A stretch of 31,445 nucleotides of DNA, taken from positions 1 to 31,445 of the IMG/VR virus record IMGVR_UViG_3300030329_000317; one strand, 5' to 3'. The notes below the pieces were generated by a model. It had not been told where the DNA came from. It did not search any database and saw only the letters and a program-made list of their open reading frames with translations. Shown here piece by piece: positions 20,849 through 30,331 of the stretch. A program made the position numbers and the translations under genes. This DNA comes from a virus. Position 1 is the stretch's first letter, and the number at the start of each line of letters is the position of its first letter.

Positions 20849-22579
20849 ATGAAAGGAATAATGTCAGGCCTTGAGCCCATAAACATGAAAGATGGTGGCT
20901 TTCCAGACTTAACTGGCGATGGCAAAGTTACACAAGCTGACATACTTAAAGGTAGAGGTGTAGAGGGTTTTAAAGAGGGTGGTAGGCCATCTAGACCTAC
21001 ATCAACAGGTTATGAAGGTGGTGTTAGTCAATTCATTAAAGACTTTATAGTAGATTATGAAGACCCATCTGACATAGCTTTAATGTCTCTTTACTTAGCA
21101 GGTCCGCTAGGTGTTGGTGTTAACAGAGGTATTAAAGCTTTACGAACAGCTAAAAAACTATCAAAAGGTAAACAAGATTATAAAACTTCTGGTATAGAGG
21201 ATTTAATAGATAGAGCGATAATTAAAAAAGGTACACCCATTGCAGGAGGTGCTTTTGGTTATGACATAACATCAGCTTTGTTAGAGGATGATGACACCAA
21301 AGAGATGAAAGAGGGCGGTATCGTTCATGCTGCTAGGGGAAAAGCTATTGTAAAGTTTGGTAAAAAATTCTTAGATCAAGTAAAAAAAGATCCCAAATTA
21401 AGAAACAAAGATGGCTCTCCTAAAAAATCTACAAAAGCGTACAAAGATGAAATAGCACGACAAGAAGCAGCTAAAAAAACAGCCGCTAATAAAAGAAGAG
21501 CTGAAACAAGAAGAAGAAACCAAGAAGCAAAAGCTAGAGAAGAAGCTGAAAGACAGGGTAGATTAGATAGGGCTAGAGCTAACAGAGAATTAGATAGACA
21601 ACCAACTCCTGCTAGAACGGATACTCCAGAAGTTGGACAGCCAAAACCCATGACATCTGGACAACAATCTAAAAAAGTATTAGAAAATACAAGTGATTTT
21701 GAAGGTAGTGCTGGTGGCAGAGTTAATCCAATGAGAGGAGGAGGTAAATTTTTGCTTCCAGCTGCTTTAGTTGGAGGAGCCACTTTATTTGGTTCGCTAA
21801 TGAATCAAGAGACAACTCCTGTAACAACTAATAGAAGAAATAGAAAAACAGATCCCGACCTATTACCAAATGACCCTCAATTAACTGATACAAAAAAAAC
21901 ATTTACCATTACTGGTCCGGGATTTAATACAGACAAAACCACATCAGATGAACCACAGTTAGATCAATCTTTAATGTATTACATGAAACAAGATTTAGCG
22001 AACAAAGGTTTTGATTTAGATGCTGATACACAAACATTTACTGGTGATAAAAAACCAACCTTCTTTGATTACGTTAAATCTTTGCCTGCTGGTTACATGG
22101 ATAAAGTAGCAGATGATGAAGATTATGCTAAGAAAATGATGGCAGGATTTTTAAACATGATGAAACCAGTAGAAGGCTTTGTTCCTATAAATCCAGCAGT
22201 TGCGTTTGGCGAAGGATATCTTGGCGAAGAAACAAGACAAGCTGACATGTTACCTGCTGATGCGAAACTTCTAGAATATTTAAAGAAAAACCCCGGAGCA
22301 TTAAATAAATTAAAAATATTAGAAGCTACAAGAGCTGGTACAACTCTTGGAGAAGGTAAAGTAGATACAATAAGAGGTTTTTATAATTTACTTGTAGATG
22401 GTTTAGCACAAGCACAAAGAATACCTGAAGATCAAGTTGCAAATTATGAGGTTGTTTACACAGATCCAGTTACAAAACAATCAACCCCAGTTCCTATAAC
22501 AACATTTACAACTCTTGTAGATGACCCATTAGCTTCTATAAGTAATCCAAACTTTAGTTTAAAACTTAAAGGAACCTAA
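20849..22579 (+). CDS. Putative internal virion protein with EF-hand/dockerin-like loop
   Basis: A 576-residue protein. Residues 20-31 (DLTGDGKVTQAD) have the calcium-loop pattern D-x-T-x-D-G-x-V-T-x-x-D of dockerin-like EF hands. Residues about 180-240 are a long Lys/Arg/Ala/Glu helix (KDEIARQEAAKKTAANKRRAETRRRNQEAKAREEAERQGR). One hydrophobic segment lies at about 302-320 (FLLPAALVGGATLFGSLM). The rest is polar. TAA of the previous gene directly precedes its ATG. The mixture of charged helix and one hydrophobic helix, next to the other large late genes, suggests an ejected internal protein; calcium binding is plausible but unproven. Confidence 0.6.
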   Translation: MKGIMSGLEPINMKDGGFPDLTGDGKVTQADILKGRGVEGFKEGGRPSRPTSTGYEGGVSQFIKDFIVDYEDPSDIALMSLYLAGPLGVGVNRGIKALRTAKKLSKGKQDYKTSGIEDLIDRAIIKKGTPIAGGAFGYDITSALLEDDDTKEMKEGGIVHAARGKAIVKFGKKFLDQVKKDPKLRNKDGSPKKSTKAYKDEIARQEAAKKTAANKRRAETRRRNQEAKAREEAERQGRLDRARANRELDRQPTPARTDTPEVGQPKPMTSGQQSKKVLENTSDFEGSAGGRVNPMRGGGKFLLPAALVGGATLFGSLMNQETTPVTTNRRNRKTDPDLLPNDPQLTDTKKTFTITGPGFNTDKTTSDEPQLDQSLMYYMKQDLANKGFDLDADTQTFTGDKKPTFFDYVKSLPAGYMDKVADDEDYAKKMMAGFLNMMKPVEGFVPINPAVAFGEGYLGEETRQADMLPADAKLLEYLKKNPGALNKLKILEATRAGTTLGEGKVDTIRGFYNLLVDGLAQAQRIPEDQVANYEVVYTDPVTKQSTPVPITTFTTLVDDPLASISNPNFSLKLKGT

Positions 22580-22580
22580 A

Positions 22581-25500
22581 ATGCCATTCCTTACATTTGA
22601 GGATGGTTCTCAAACTTTTATTCCAGATGAAAAGCCAGAAACTATTGCTAAAGCAAAAGAGGCTTATAGATTAAGTAAAAAGGGGGATGCAAGTGTTCTC
22701 GGTGATATTGGTCTTCAGACTATAAGAGGTCTTCAAAAAATTGGAGAGGGAGCTGCAACGACAATTACATCTGGGATAGATTATTTTGCTGATACTAATC
22801 TTACTCAAGATGTGAAAAGATTTTATGAAAGAACAGATGTAGGTGAAGCTAAAACAACAGCAGGTGAAGTAACTAGATATCTAGTTCAATTTGGTTTACC
22901 AGGATTTGGCGCAGCAGGAGTATTAGCAAGGACAGGAAAAGTTAACAGATTTGGACAAGCAGTAGGTGCTGGAGTTGTAGATGGTGCTGTAGCTACAGAT
23001 GATGTTGTAACTTTAAAAGATACATTTTTAGACACTGAATCTGAGTCAGATGAAGCTAGACTAGCTAGACTCAATGGAGCTGAAGCAGCATCAGAAAGAT
23101 TAAAAGAAAAATTTGAAGTAGCTTTAGAGGGTGGTGCTTTTGTTTTTGGACTTCCTTTGGCCATAAAAGCCGTTGGTAAAACAGTTGGAGCCGGAGTTGA
23201 TTTAATGTCCCCTGTTGGTTCTTTTATTGCAAAACTTGGATCATCAAAAACTAAACCAGGAGAGATATCGCAATTTGCATTTGAAGCAGATAGCAAACAA
23301 TCAAAGGGTATATTAAGAGATTTATTTAAAGAAGAAAATTTTAAATTTTATGGAGACAGCCCAGATGAACTGGTTGGCCAAGCTAAATTTGCTAAAACTA
23401 ATATGATAAGAGCTGTGCAAGATAGGGTAGACTCTTCATTTAATTCTGTTGAAAATATTATTCAAAAGACAGTAGATACAGGCAGTGTTAATCAAAGCAC
23501 TGCACTTTCTTTATCTAGAAACATAGAGGACTATTTATTTCCAAGAGTAAAAATAGATTATCAACAACCAAATTTAACTAGAGGACAAAAATTACAAGAG
23601 GCAAAAAGACTTCAAGAAGAAGCATTGAACAACATTAAAAATTTAGAAAAAAAATACATCAACTATGAATCGGTTGGATTAAATTACAACAACGGAATAT
23701 CAGAGACATTAAAAGCAAATAAAGAATTATTTGAAACATATTCAAAACAAATATTAGACATAAGCGATGAAAGTTCTACAGGTTTTATGAATTTATTTTT
23801 ACCAGATGATTTAAGAAATACAATAGCAAAAAATGTTGGAACATATGGAACAAGAGCTTATAAGGCCTACATAGATAAAGGTTTTAAAGTAGATCCTAAC
23901 TTTCAGAAAACAGCCATAGAAGAACTTAAATTAATAACAGGAAATGAAAACGAAGCTAGAGCCATCTTTAATGAATTATTAAATCCCGGGCCAAAAAACA
24001 AAGTTGGCACGCCTTATGAAGTAAACGAGGTTTTACTTGAAGGTTTAAAAATTGATAAAGGTATTTTAAAAGGTAAAACATTAGATGATTTGCCTGCTGT
24101 AAGAAGAGCTCTAGGAGAGACAGCTGGTTATTTGCAAGGAGATTGGAGAACTGCATTAAAAAATACACAAATCACTGCTACAACAACAGCTAAAAGACAA
24201 GCATCTTTAGTAGGCAAATACAAAATGTTTGACGAAATTAAAAAATTAGATGAGCTATCTCCAATAACCGGAGGTGCAAAATTTTTAAAAACAGAGGCAG
24301 AAGCTTTAAAAACAGGTAAACAAATAGATCAAAATACCATTCAAATTTTTAATGAAGCTGGAGAGTCAATGATACTTAAAAAATTTACTGGAGATAACGC
24401 TGGCTCTTTAGATGGAATGTATGCAAGCAGTAAAACATATAACGCTTTGCTTGGTGCAGCATCAGATATTGCAGCTGAAAGTAATGCAATTAATAGAGCA
24501 TATGCATCATTGTTAGCTGTAAAAGCTGGATCTCAATACGGTAAAACTGTTTTGTCTCCGGGCGCACAAGTAAGAAACTTTACCAGTATTCCATTCTTCT
24601 CATTACTAAATGGTAATGTTGGAAGCACAGGAAGATTTGCTGATGCTGTGGCTAATTCTTTTGCTGGTATTTTAGATCCAAAGAAAAGAGTTATACGCAA
24701 AGATGTGATTCAAGAACTAACAGAAGAAGGCATGATACAGGGTGGGGGTGCTCAACTTGGTGAGACTTTAGAGCTTGCTAAGTTGGCTACAGATAATTTA
24801 AAGTGGGCAAGAGGGGTAGCAAAAATATCTGATACAGCTCCTATAAAATTTTTAGAAAAAACATACAGAATGACTGATGACACTGGTCGTGTATTTAATT
24901 ATTTGAACGAAAAAGAAAGATTTAAAATAGCCATATCAAATAGTTTGGATGCGTCTGTTCCAATTGAGTCAGCGAAAAACATAACTAGATTTGCAAATAT
25001 AATTCAAGCATCCCCTAGAACTGGAGCTGTAGTTAAACCAAAGGACATCATAGAAAACTATGGTGAAGAAGCCTTGGAAAGATTTATAAAAAGTGAATCA
25101 GCAGAGATAACAGCCAACACTGTACAGAATTATCAAAGAGTTGTGCCAATTGTTTCTCAAATAATTAGAAGACTACCCATTGGTAACTTTGTTGCATTCC
25201 CATCTGAGATCATAAGAAATACTTTCAATGCTTATTCAAGAGGTGTAAAAGAACTTCTGAGCGATAATAAACAAATTCAAAAAATAGGCATGCGAAGAGT
25301 TGTTGGTGCGACTGCAACAACAGCCTCTATACCAACAGCTTTATTAGCTATTGGAAGTACATTAACTGGAGTTGACAATGAAAAAGTTGATGCCTACAAA
25401 AGATCATTTGCAGCACCATGGGATAGAACAGCCACATTAATACCCATTGCGTCTGATAAAGATGGCAACCCAACTCAATTTTTTAATTTTAGTTACATGA

Positions 25501-26489
25501 ATCCTTATGATTACTTAAAAAGACCTGGAGTTAGATTAATACAAGAAATAGAAAATGGTAACAGAGATGAAGAAAGTTTAATGAAAATATCTAGAGATTC
25601 CTTTCTCGGCTCTCTTCAAGAAATGTTTCAAAGTTTTGCAGAACCTGCTTTCTCTGCTCAAGCTGTAATCGAAGCTGCAAATGGAGAAACTTCTACTGGT
25701 AGAAAAGTTTGGGGCGAATCAGACACTGCAGGAGATAAAATGGCTAAAGGATTTTATCATGTTATTGACACCATACTACCGACTGCAACTCCATTTAATC
25801 TTGAATTTGATAGAACATCTAAGCTGCCACTTGGAATAGGAGTTGAAACTCTACAAATGAAAGGTTTCCCCAGAGCTGTAATTGGAAGCACAGGAGGAAA
25901 AGGTGAGGATAAAAAAATATTAAACAGAAGCGGTAAAGAAATAGATGTGGCAGAGACATTAGTTCAAGCTTTCAGTGGCATTAAGGTAGTAAAACCACAA
26001 CTGGATTTAACTTTAAGATACAGAGGATTTGAGGCCAATGATGCCATAAGAGATTCAACTAATGAATTTAATAGAATATTGAGAACAACTGATGCTTTAT
26101 CAGCAGATCAAATATTGCAAGGTTTTCTTAATCAAAATGAGTCTAGATTTAATGTATTAAGAGATTTATATACAGCAATAGATGATGCTAGAACTCTAGG
26201 ATTATCTAATTCACAAATCGAAGAGCAACTAAAAATAGCTAAAGTAGCTAATTATAAAGAAGTTATGAGAGGAAGATTCAAACCCATAGAACCTAGCTTT
26301 GATTTAATTCAAGCAGCAAGAGCTGGTGCTTTTGGTACACCTCAACCTGTAGATACTAGCACAATCACAGTAGCACAAAGAAATTTGAGGCAAGACTTAG
26401 AAGGAAGATTTATAACTCCTGATGCCAGAAGAAGAGCTTTACAAGTTCTTAGAGAAGAAGAAGAAAGAAAACTAACAGGCTCACCTTAG
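22581..26489 (+). CDS. Very large internal virion / ejection protein, 1302 aa
   Basis: A 1302-residue protein, the largest in the window and the last of the late operon. The N terminus (MPFLTFEDGSQTFIPDEKPETIAKAKEAYRLSKKG) is a small conserved domain followed by largely helical sequence. A glycine/alanine-rich, moderately hydrophobic stretch occurs at about 95-135 (YLVQFGLPGFGAAGVLART). Others are at about 190-215 and 915-940 (VVGATATTASIPTALLAIGSTL), consistent with membrane-interacting helices. I see no lysozyme or transglycosylase signature. Length, helix content and position fit large ejected proteins that build a conduit for DNA entry, comparable in role to T7 gp16. The stop TAG overlaps that of the opposite-strand RusA gene. 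Confidence 0.62.
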   Translation: MPFLTFEDGSQTFIPDEKPETIAKAKEAYRLSKKGDASVLGDIGLQTIRGLQKIGEGAATTITSGIDYFADTNLTQDVKRFYERTDVGEAKTTAGEVTRYLVQFGLPGFGAAGVLARTGKVNRFGQAVGAGVVDGAVATDDVVTLKDTFLDTESESDEARLARLNGAEAASERLKEKFEVALEGGAFVFGLPLAIKAVGKTVGAGVDLMSPVGSFIAKLGSSKTKPGEISQFAFEADSKQSKGILRDLFKEENFKFYGDSPDELVGQAKFAKTNMIRAVQDRVDSSFNSVENIIQKTVDTGSVNQSTALSLSRNIEDYLFPRVKIDYQQPNLTRGQKLQEAKRLQEEALNNIKNLEKKYINYESVGLNYNNGISETLKANKELFETYSKQILDISDESSTGFMNLFLPDDLRNTIAKNVGTYGTRAYKAYIDKGFKVDPNFQKTAIEELKLITGNENEARAIFNELLNPGPKNKVGTPYEVNEVLLEGLKIDKGILKGKTLDDLPAVRRALGETAGYLQGDWRTALKNTQITATTTAKRQASLVGKYKMFDEIKKLDELSPITGGAKFLKTEAEALKTGKQIDQNTIQIFNEAGESMILKKFTGDNAGSLDGMYASSKTYNALLGAASDIAAESNAINRAYASLLAVKAGSQYGKTVLSPGAQVRNFTSIPFFSLLNGNVGSTGRFADAVANSFAGILDPKKRVIRKDVIQELTEEGMIQGGGAQLGETLELAKLATDNLKWARGVAKISDTAPIKFLEKTYRMTDDTGRVFNYLNEKERFKIAISNSLDASVPIESAKNITRFANIIQASPRTGAVVKPKDIIENYGEEALERFIKSESAEITANTVQNYQRVVPIVSQIIRRLPIGNFVAFPSEIIRNTFNAYSRGVKELLSDNKQIQKIGMRRVVGATATTASIPTALLAIGSTLTGVDNEKVDAYKRSFAAPWDRTATLIPIASDKDGNPTQFFNFSYMNPYDYLKRPGVRLIQEIENGNRDEESLMKISRDSFLGSLQEMFQSFAEPAFSAQAVIEAANGETSTGRKVWGESDTAGDKMAKGFYHVIDTILPTATPFNLEFDRTSKLPLGIGVETLQMKGFPRAVIGSTGGKGEDKKILNRSGKEIDVAETLVQAFSGIKVVKPQLDLTLRYRGFEANDAIRDSTNEFNRILRTTDALSADQILQGFLNQNESRFNVLRDLYTAIDDARTLGLSNSQIEEQLKIAKVANYKEVMRGRFKPIEPSFDLIQAARAGAFGTPQPVDTSTITVAQRNLRQDLEGRFITPDARRRALQVLREEEERKLTGSP

Positions 26490-26866
26490 AATACATCTAT
26501 CACTAGCTCACATCTAGGATCGTCCTTATCCACCCCACCAAACTTGTAGACCACTTCTTTTATTTGCTTGAAGTCATCGTCTTGTATGATCTGTGCTTTA
26601 ACCAAAGCATCACAAGCAAACTTATCTATGACCGAACATGGATTGCTTATGTCAAGTCGCCTGTTGCTTCTAGCATAGTAGGTGTATGTCAATCTAACTG
26701 GCTCTGTAAACTTAGGTAAGTCTTGTATCTCTGGTAAAAGATCATCTGAGTATGTCTTCTTTGCTATAGATAAAACTCTGTAATGAGCATTGCGATAGTT
26801 ATTTAGATTTAGAATAAACTTTTTTTTCTTTGAATAATAAACATCCAAAGATAATTTAATCCGCAT
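26486..26866 (-). CDS. RusA-like Holliday junction resolvase
   Basis: On the minus strand, starting at the ATG at 26866 (TAATG junction with the upstream gene) it gives 126 residues; an in-frame ATG at 26893 would add nine. The RusA pattern is visible: SNRRLDISNPCSVIDKFACDALVKAQIIQDDDFKQI, with D72 in RRLDISN and D96-D98 in IIQDDD. In E. coli RusA the equivalent of RRLDISN is RRD-x-D-N, so the second essential Asp appears as Ser here. RusA-family enzymes cut branched DNA before packaging. Its stop overlaps the stop of the opposing late gene. It is the last gene of the early operon. Confidence 0.82.
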   Translation of the reverse strand: MRIKLSLDVYYSKKKKFILNLNNYRNAHYRVLSIAKKTYSDDLLPEIQDLPKFTEPVRLTYTYYARSNRRLDISNPCSVIDKFACDALVKAQIIQDDDFKQIKEVVYKFGGVDKDDPRCELVIDVF

Positions 26867-27948
26867 TAGAAAGGAGCCCCAGTGTCTACCCATGGCCTAA
26901 TCTTTTCTATCGTGCCATCAAACAAATGTTTTATCTTATTGTATTGTTCTAAAGCTTCTTTCGGAAAGCCACTGTTGATAACCTCTATCAGCTCTTTGCT
27001 AGAATAAAAGTTATCTTCTTTAGAATGTTTGCCTTCCGGGACATTAACAAATCGCATCTCATCTTTCTCGTAAATTACTATGCTGTCGTCCTTTTCTATG
27101 AGCGTAGCTGGTATAAGATCTGGAATATAGTTGTGATTTGCACAACCTGTGGTCTGTCTTTTCTTACTTATTATCCTATTATCTTTAGAGCAAACCCAAT
27201 TACCACTTTCAATATCAGCGTTAGAAAAACGACACGATCTACAATGTAACTTACTTGGCAAAGACCTACCTAAATAAGCAGACTGTTGCTTTGGAGTCAT
27301 GTAGCTGCGTATTCTGTAATCTGTCTCAGGTATGTAATTATCTGGTGGAGCGTCAGCTAACAGTATATTCTTGGCTTTTTCCATAAACATACTGAACTTC
27401 TCAAGATCAAAGTCTATAACTTCTGTGTATAAAGCTGAATTGTTTTTGTTGTAAACAATAACTATGCAATGACTTAACTTAAACAAACCCATATACAAAT
27501 GTATTTGAGCATCATATTCTGCTGACCAATCACAATAGCTACCTAACTTTTCTAGTTTATTAAAACGATTTTCATTGGCTGTCTTAAACTCTAGTAGGTA
27601 TGGTTTGTTTGCTTTTAAGCCGGGTAAATCTTTTGCTACACCATCTATATGACCTTTTACATGGCCACCAAAAGCTTTAGTCTCAAACTGATTACCATTC
27701 TTATCTACGTCATAGATTTTTGCGCCAGGTATCTTTCTTAACTTTTTAATTAGATCTTCTTCAACCACATTACCTAGATCCAACAGACGCAATACTCTTG
27801 GTTCCCAATCATCTGGCATCAGCCATCGCCAACGCAACCACAATAGTCTTTGGTTTGGATTACCTATTTGACTAATACCTAAATAAAATCTAAGACCTCT
27901 TTCTTCTTGTAGCTCTACATCATCAAGCAATTGATTTATATCTTTCAT
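26866..27948 (-). CDS. PD-(D/E)XK nuclease with C-terminal Cys cluster (Cas4/RecB-like)
   Basis: A 360-residue protein. The nuclease core is GGHVKGHIDG (H100, D102), E120-F-K122 in YLLEFKTANEN and Q148 in DAQIHLYMG, the classic G-H-x-D-G ... E-x-K ... Q-x-x-x-Y order. Four cysteines follow at 236, 239, 253 and 269 (HCRSC ... WVC ... TGC), which may bind zinc or an iron-sulfur cluster as in Cas4/AddB-type exonucleases. It probably acts as a DNA exonuclease in recombination or end processing together with the ATPase, helicase and resolvase of the same operon. The ATG overlaps the stop of the small gene upstream (ATGA), and the stop overlaps the RusA gene. Confidence 0.78.
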   Translation of the reverse strand: MKDINQLLDDVELQEERGLRFYLGISQIGNPNQRLLWLRWRWLMPDDWEPRVLRLLDLGNVVEEDLIKKLRKIPGAKIYDVDKNGNQFETKAFGGHVKGHIDGVAKDLPGLKANKPYLLEFKTANENRFNKLEKLGSYCDWSAEYDAQIHLYMGLFKLSHCIVIVYNKNNSALYTEVIDFDLEKFSMFMEKAKNILLADAPPDNYIPETDYRIRSYMTPKQQSAYLGRSLPSKLHCRSCRFSNADIESGNWVCSKDNRIISKKRQTTGCANHNYIPDLIPATLIEKDDSIVIYEKDEMRFVNVPEGKHSKEDNFYSSKELIEVINSGFPKEALEQYNKIKHLFDGTIEKIRPWVDTGAPF

Positions 27949-28178
27949 TCGTCAAAGCCTTTATATTCTTTAGCTTCTTTAATTTCTTGCATAACATCCA
28001 ATAATCCTTGTTTTACTATTTCATGATTTTTATCAACAAGTTTTCTGCCACCCAAAAAAGCTCTAAGAATACACTCATTCAAACCCATTCTTTTTGCAAG
28101 ACTAAGTATTCGTATATTGTATTTATCTTTTATAACCTCAATATCTTTACGCATTTTAATTTGTTCAATTTCTTTCAT
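27945..28178 (-). CDS. Small helix-turn-helix-like protein, 77 aa
   Basis: A 77-residue protein. Residues about 24-44 (ILSLAKRMGLNECILRAFLGG) fit the helix-turn-helix pattern with L-A-x-x-x-G-L ... L-x-x-F-L-x-G. It has charged N- and C-terminal helices. It is coupled on both sides by 4-base ATGA overlaps, between the helicase and the nuclease. A DNA-binding regulator or replication accessory role is plausible; I do not recognise the family. Confidence 0.55.
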   Translation of the reverse strand: MKEIEQIKMRKDIEVIKDKYNIRILSLAKRMGLNECILRAFLGGRKLVDKNHEIVKQGLLDVMQEIKEAKEYKGFDE

Positions 28179-29842
28179 AAACTTATCTCCGTTCCATCTT
28201 TTGTTTTAACACCAACAACATTCTCATACTTGCCTTGCTTTTGCACAATGATCTCAGAGATAGAATCGAACGCACCGTTCTTAATTAACTCAGCGGCCAT
28301 CCAAGGTTGAGTGGGCGAGCCCCACTTAGGAGTTATCTTCTTCCACTTACGCACTGCCATATTATGTGCAGTAGGGTGGCCAAACATTAAAGGCATCTTC
28401 CTTGAAAAAAACTCGTCCTTAATTGTAAAGACAACTTGACAATAGTCAGCACCATTTCTAGACTTCGTTACATTCGCATACACGTCCGTTACAGTCTTTC
28501 TTTTTGGAGTTGATGCTTTTCTTTCATCTGATAAAACAGCTTGCTTCTCGGCTTTTGTACGCCTTGCTACTTGCCTTTCTTTCTTTGTCCATAAAACATT
28601 TGTTTTATTAGCCTCAAACTTCTGTCCACATTCAATACATTCTTTTGCTGATGGTGAGTTGATAGCATTACAGCTTGCACAGATCTTAGGCTTGTATCGT
28701 CCGGGCAATGCATCACCTGGTTCTACCTCATCTAAACAACCATGGCGTGCAACATTCTCGCCATAGTCAAGCAACAAACAATTCTCTTTGTCATCATGCA
28801 ATCTCATGCCACGACCACACATTTGCACATACAAGCCAATGCTTTGTGTTGGTCTTAATAAAGCTATGCAGTCTGTTCTTGGAGCGTCCCAACCTTCAGT
28901 CAGCACACCAACGTTACATAGCGCATGGATCTTGCCATCTTCGAAGTCTTTTAATATTTGATCTCTTTCATCATTAGGAGTTTCTCCTGTAATAAGACTG
29001 GCTTTAATATTGTATTGTTGTAGATATTGAGTCATCTTGGCCGCATGTAGCACTGACACGCAAAAGAAAACAGAAGCTGTTCTGCCTTTGGTGTAAGCGT
29101 TATCTATCCAGTCGTTAATAACTTCAATGATGGTTTCATCTATCATGGCTACATCTTCTAATTCTTTTTCCCGGAAGTCGCCATTCTTAAACTTTAAACT
29201 AACTTGACTAGCATCAATGATTGCATCATCTTTAACTGCAAAAGCAGATAACCTTGACAAATAACCTGTTTGGATCAGTTCCGGGATAGATACACTGTAA
29301 GCTATGTCTTTGAAGAAATGATCTTTACGATCCCCATAAATATAACCTTGACCCATGCGATAAGGTGTGGCAGTGCAACCCATAACCTTCATTGGTTTTA
29401 TGGCTGACAAAATATTTATTATTTTTTTATATCTAGTGAAAGAGTCAGGGGATATGTTGTGAGCCTCATCAATTATCATGTAATCAAAACCGCCTACCTT
29501 TTCTAAACGTTTGGGCGAGGCAAGGGTATCACGACTAGCTATCAATATTTGAGCATCATGTTCAAATCTTTTCATGCCAGCAGCTAACACACCTGTGGGT
29601 GCACCGGACCACACAGTCTTTAATTTTATTTCAGCTTGAGATACTAATTCTTTTCTGTGGGCTAACACTAAAAATCTAGCATTTGAATCTTTAGCCAACA
29701 CCTCTTTTATAAAGTGTGAAAATATAATTGTCTTCCCGGCAGCTGTTGGCAAAGATAATAAAGGGTGTTCTCCAACAGGCCTGCTATCAAACCAATCGTG
29801 CAATGCATCAATGGCATTACGTTGATAATATCTAAGTTTCAA
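28175..29842 (-). CDS. SF2 DEAH-box helicase with zinc ribbon
   Basis: A 555-residue superfamily 2 helicase: Q-motif-like YYQRNAIDAL, motif I PTAAGKT (32-38), motif II DEAH (125-128), motif III TATP (157-160), motif V VGVLTEGWDAP (311-321) and motif VI QMCGRGMR (340-347). A zinc ribbon follows (C388-x2-C391, C402-x2-C405). The C-terminal 130 residues have a second domain with KNGDYCQVVF-like strands (residues about 450-540). It resembles SSL2/UvsW and type III restriction-type helicases. It probably unwinds or remodels recombination or replication-fork DNA. The ATG is close to the preceding gene stop (29844), and its TGA overlaps the small gene downstream. Confidence 0.88.
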   Translation of the reverse strand: MKLRYYQRNAIDALHDWFDSRPVGEHPLLSLPTAAGKTIIFSHFIKEVLAKDSNARFLVLAHRKELVSQAEIKLKTVWSGAPTGVLAAGMKRFEHDAQILIASRDTLASPKRLEKVGGFDYMIIDEAHNISPDSFTRYKKIINILSAIKPMKVMGCTATPYRMGQGYIYGDRKDHFFKDIAYSVSIPELIQTGYLSRLSAFAVKDDAIIDASQVSLKFKNGDFREKELEDVAMIDETIIEVINDWIDNAYTKGRTASVFFCVSVLHAAKMTQYLQQYNIKASLITGETPNDERDQILKDFEDGKIHALCNVGVLTEGWDAPRTDCIALLRPTQSIGLYVQMCGRGMRLHDDKENCLLLDYGENVARHGCLDEVEPGDALPGRYKPKICASCNAINSPSAKECIECGQKFEANKTNVLWTKKERQVARRTKAEKQAVLSDERKASTPKRKTVTDVYANVTKSRNGADYCQVVFTIKDEFFSRKMPLMFGHPTAHNMAVRKWKKITPKWGSPTQPWMAAELIKNGAFDSISEIIVQKQGKYENVVGVKTKDGTEISL

Positions 29843-29843
29843 T

Positions 29844-30131
29844 TTAGTGAATCGTTTTACCTTTCTCTAACTCTGATAAGAACTCTTCTATGTTAGATGG
29901 ATCTTTAACAAAGTTATCGTAAACGATTGATGATATTAGTTTGACTGCATCTTCTGGATCATGTGAAAACTTAAACGCAGTTAAGATAGCAAACCTGGTT
30001 AATGTTATTACTGCAGCTTTAGTATCTAAGTCTTGTCGAGACCAGTCATCTAAACATATTTCCATGTCTTGCATTACTCTGTCGCAAGTATCTTTATCAA
30101 GCAAGTCTTTTGTCATCTTGTTTTTTTTCAT
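29844..30131 (-). CDS. Small helical protein, 95 aa, unknown function
   Basis: A 95-residue protein, mostly helical: KDLLDKDTCDRVMQDMEICLDDWSRQDLDTKAAVITLTRFAILTAFKFSHDPEDAVKLISSIVYDNFV. It overlaps the upstream gene by 35 bases and ends 2 bases before the helicase start. ATG at 30131 has only a weak ribosome binding site; an alternative ATG lies 15 bases further in (MTKDLLDKDTC). No motif is recognised. It could be a helicase-associated factor by position only. Confidence 0.55.
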   Translation of the reverse strand: MKKNKMTKDLLDKDTCDRVMQDMEICLDDWSRQDLDTKAAVITLTRFAILTAFKFSHDPEDAVKLISSIVYDNFVKDPSNIEEFLSELEKGKTIH

Positions 30132-30282
30132 TGTTTACATCTACATTTAATAATGTAAGTTTAGCATTATGCATAGACTTGCCTAGCTTGGGTGGTAGTT
30201 TACTAATCGTTGTATCCACAGAGTTAACTAGATCTGTCATTGCATATATCAAAGCGTTAGCTTCTCTCTTATCTATATTCAT
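30097..30282 (-). CDS. Small early protein, 61 aa, preceded by structured leader
   Basis: Starting at the ATG at 30282 (GGAG 7 bases upstream on the minus strand) gives 61 residues: MNIDKREANALIYAMTDLVNSVDTTISKLPPKLGKSMHNAKLTLLN then a charged tail. An upstream TTG at 30294 would add four residues but is not favoured. The sequence is helical. It overlaps the downstream gene by 35 bases in another frame. It lies right after the 67-base leader that contains the pseudoknot/attenuator, so its expression may be controlled there. Function unknown. Confidence 0.58.
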   Translation of the reverse strand: MNIDKREANALIYAMTDLVNSVDTTISKLPPKLGKSMHNAKLTLLNVDVNNEKKQDDKRLA

Positions 30283-30292
30283 ATTTTTCTCC

Positions 30293-30331
30293 AAAAAAAT
30301 AGTGAGGTGTTTTGGGGCTTAACCACACCTC
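30293..30331 (-). terminator. Alternative reading: intrinsic terminator/attenuator
   Basis: The GAGGTGT/ACACCTC stem (14-nt loop) is followed by ACTA and then seven T at 30299-30293 on the minus strand. This could be a partial terminator inside the early operon. It cannot coexist with stem 1 of the adjacent hairpin except as a pseudoknot, so stem choice could switch readthrough. The stem is short, so strength is doubtful. Confidence 0.4.

Noticed and set aside
21376-21783. Minus-strand open frame of 135 residues with hydrophobic start
   Set aside because: Antisense shadow of a Lys/Arg/Ala-rich gene; no start signal and inconsistent with gene direction.
22886-23296. Minus-strand open frame of 136 residues
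   Set aside because: Pro/Ala/Ser/Thr-rich shadow inside the 1302-residue gene, without ribosome binding site.
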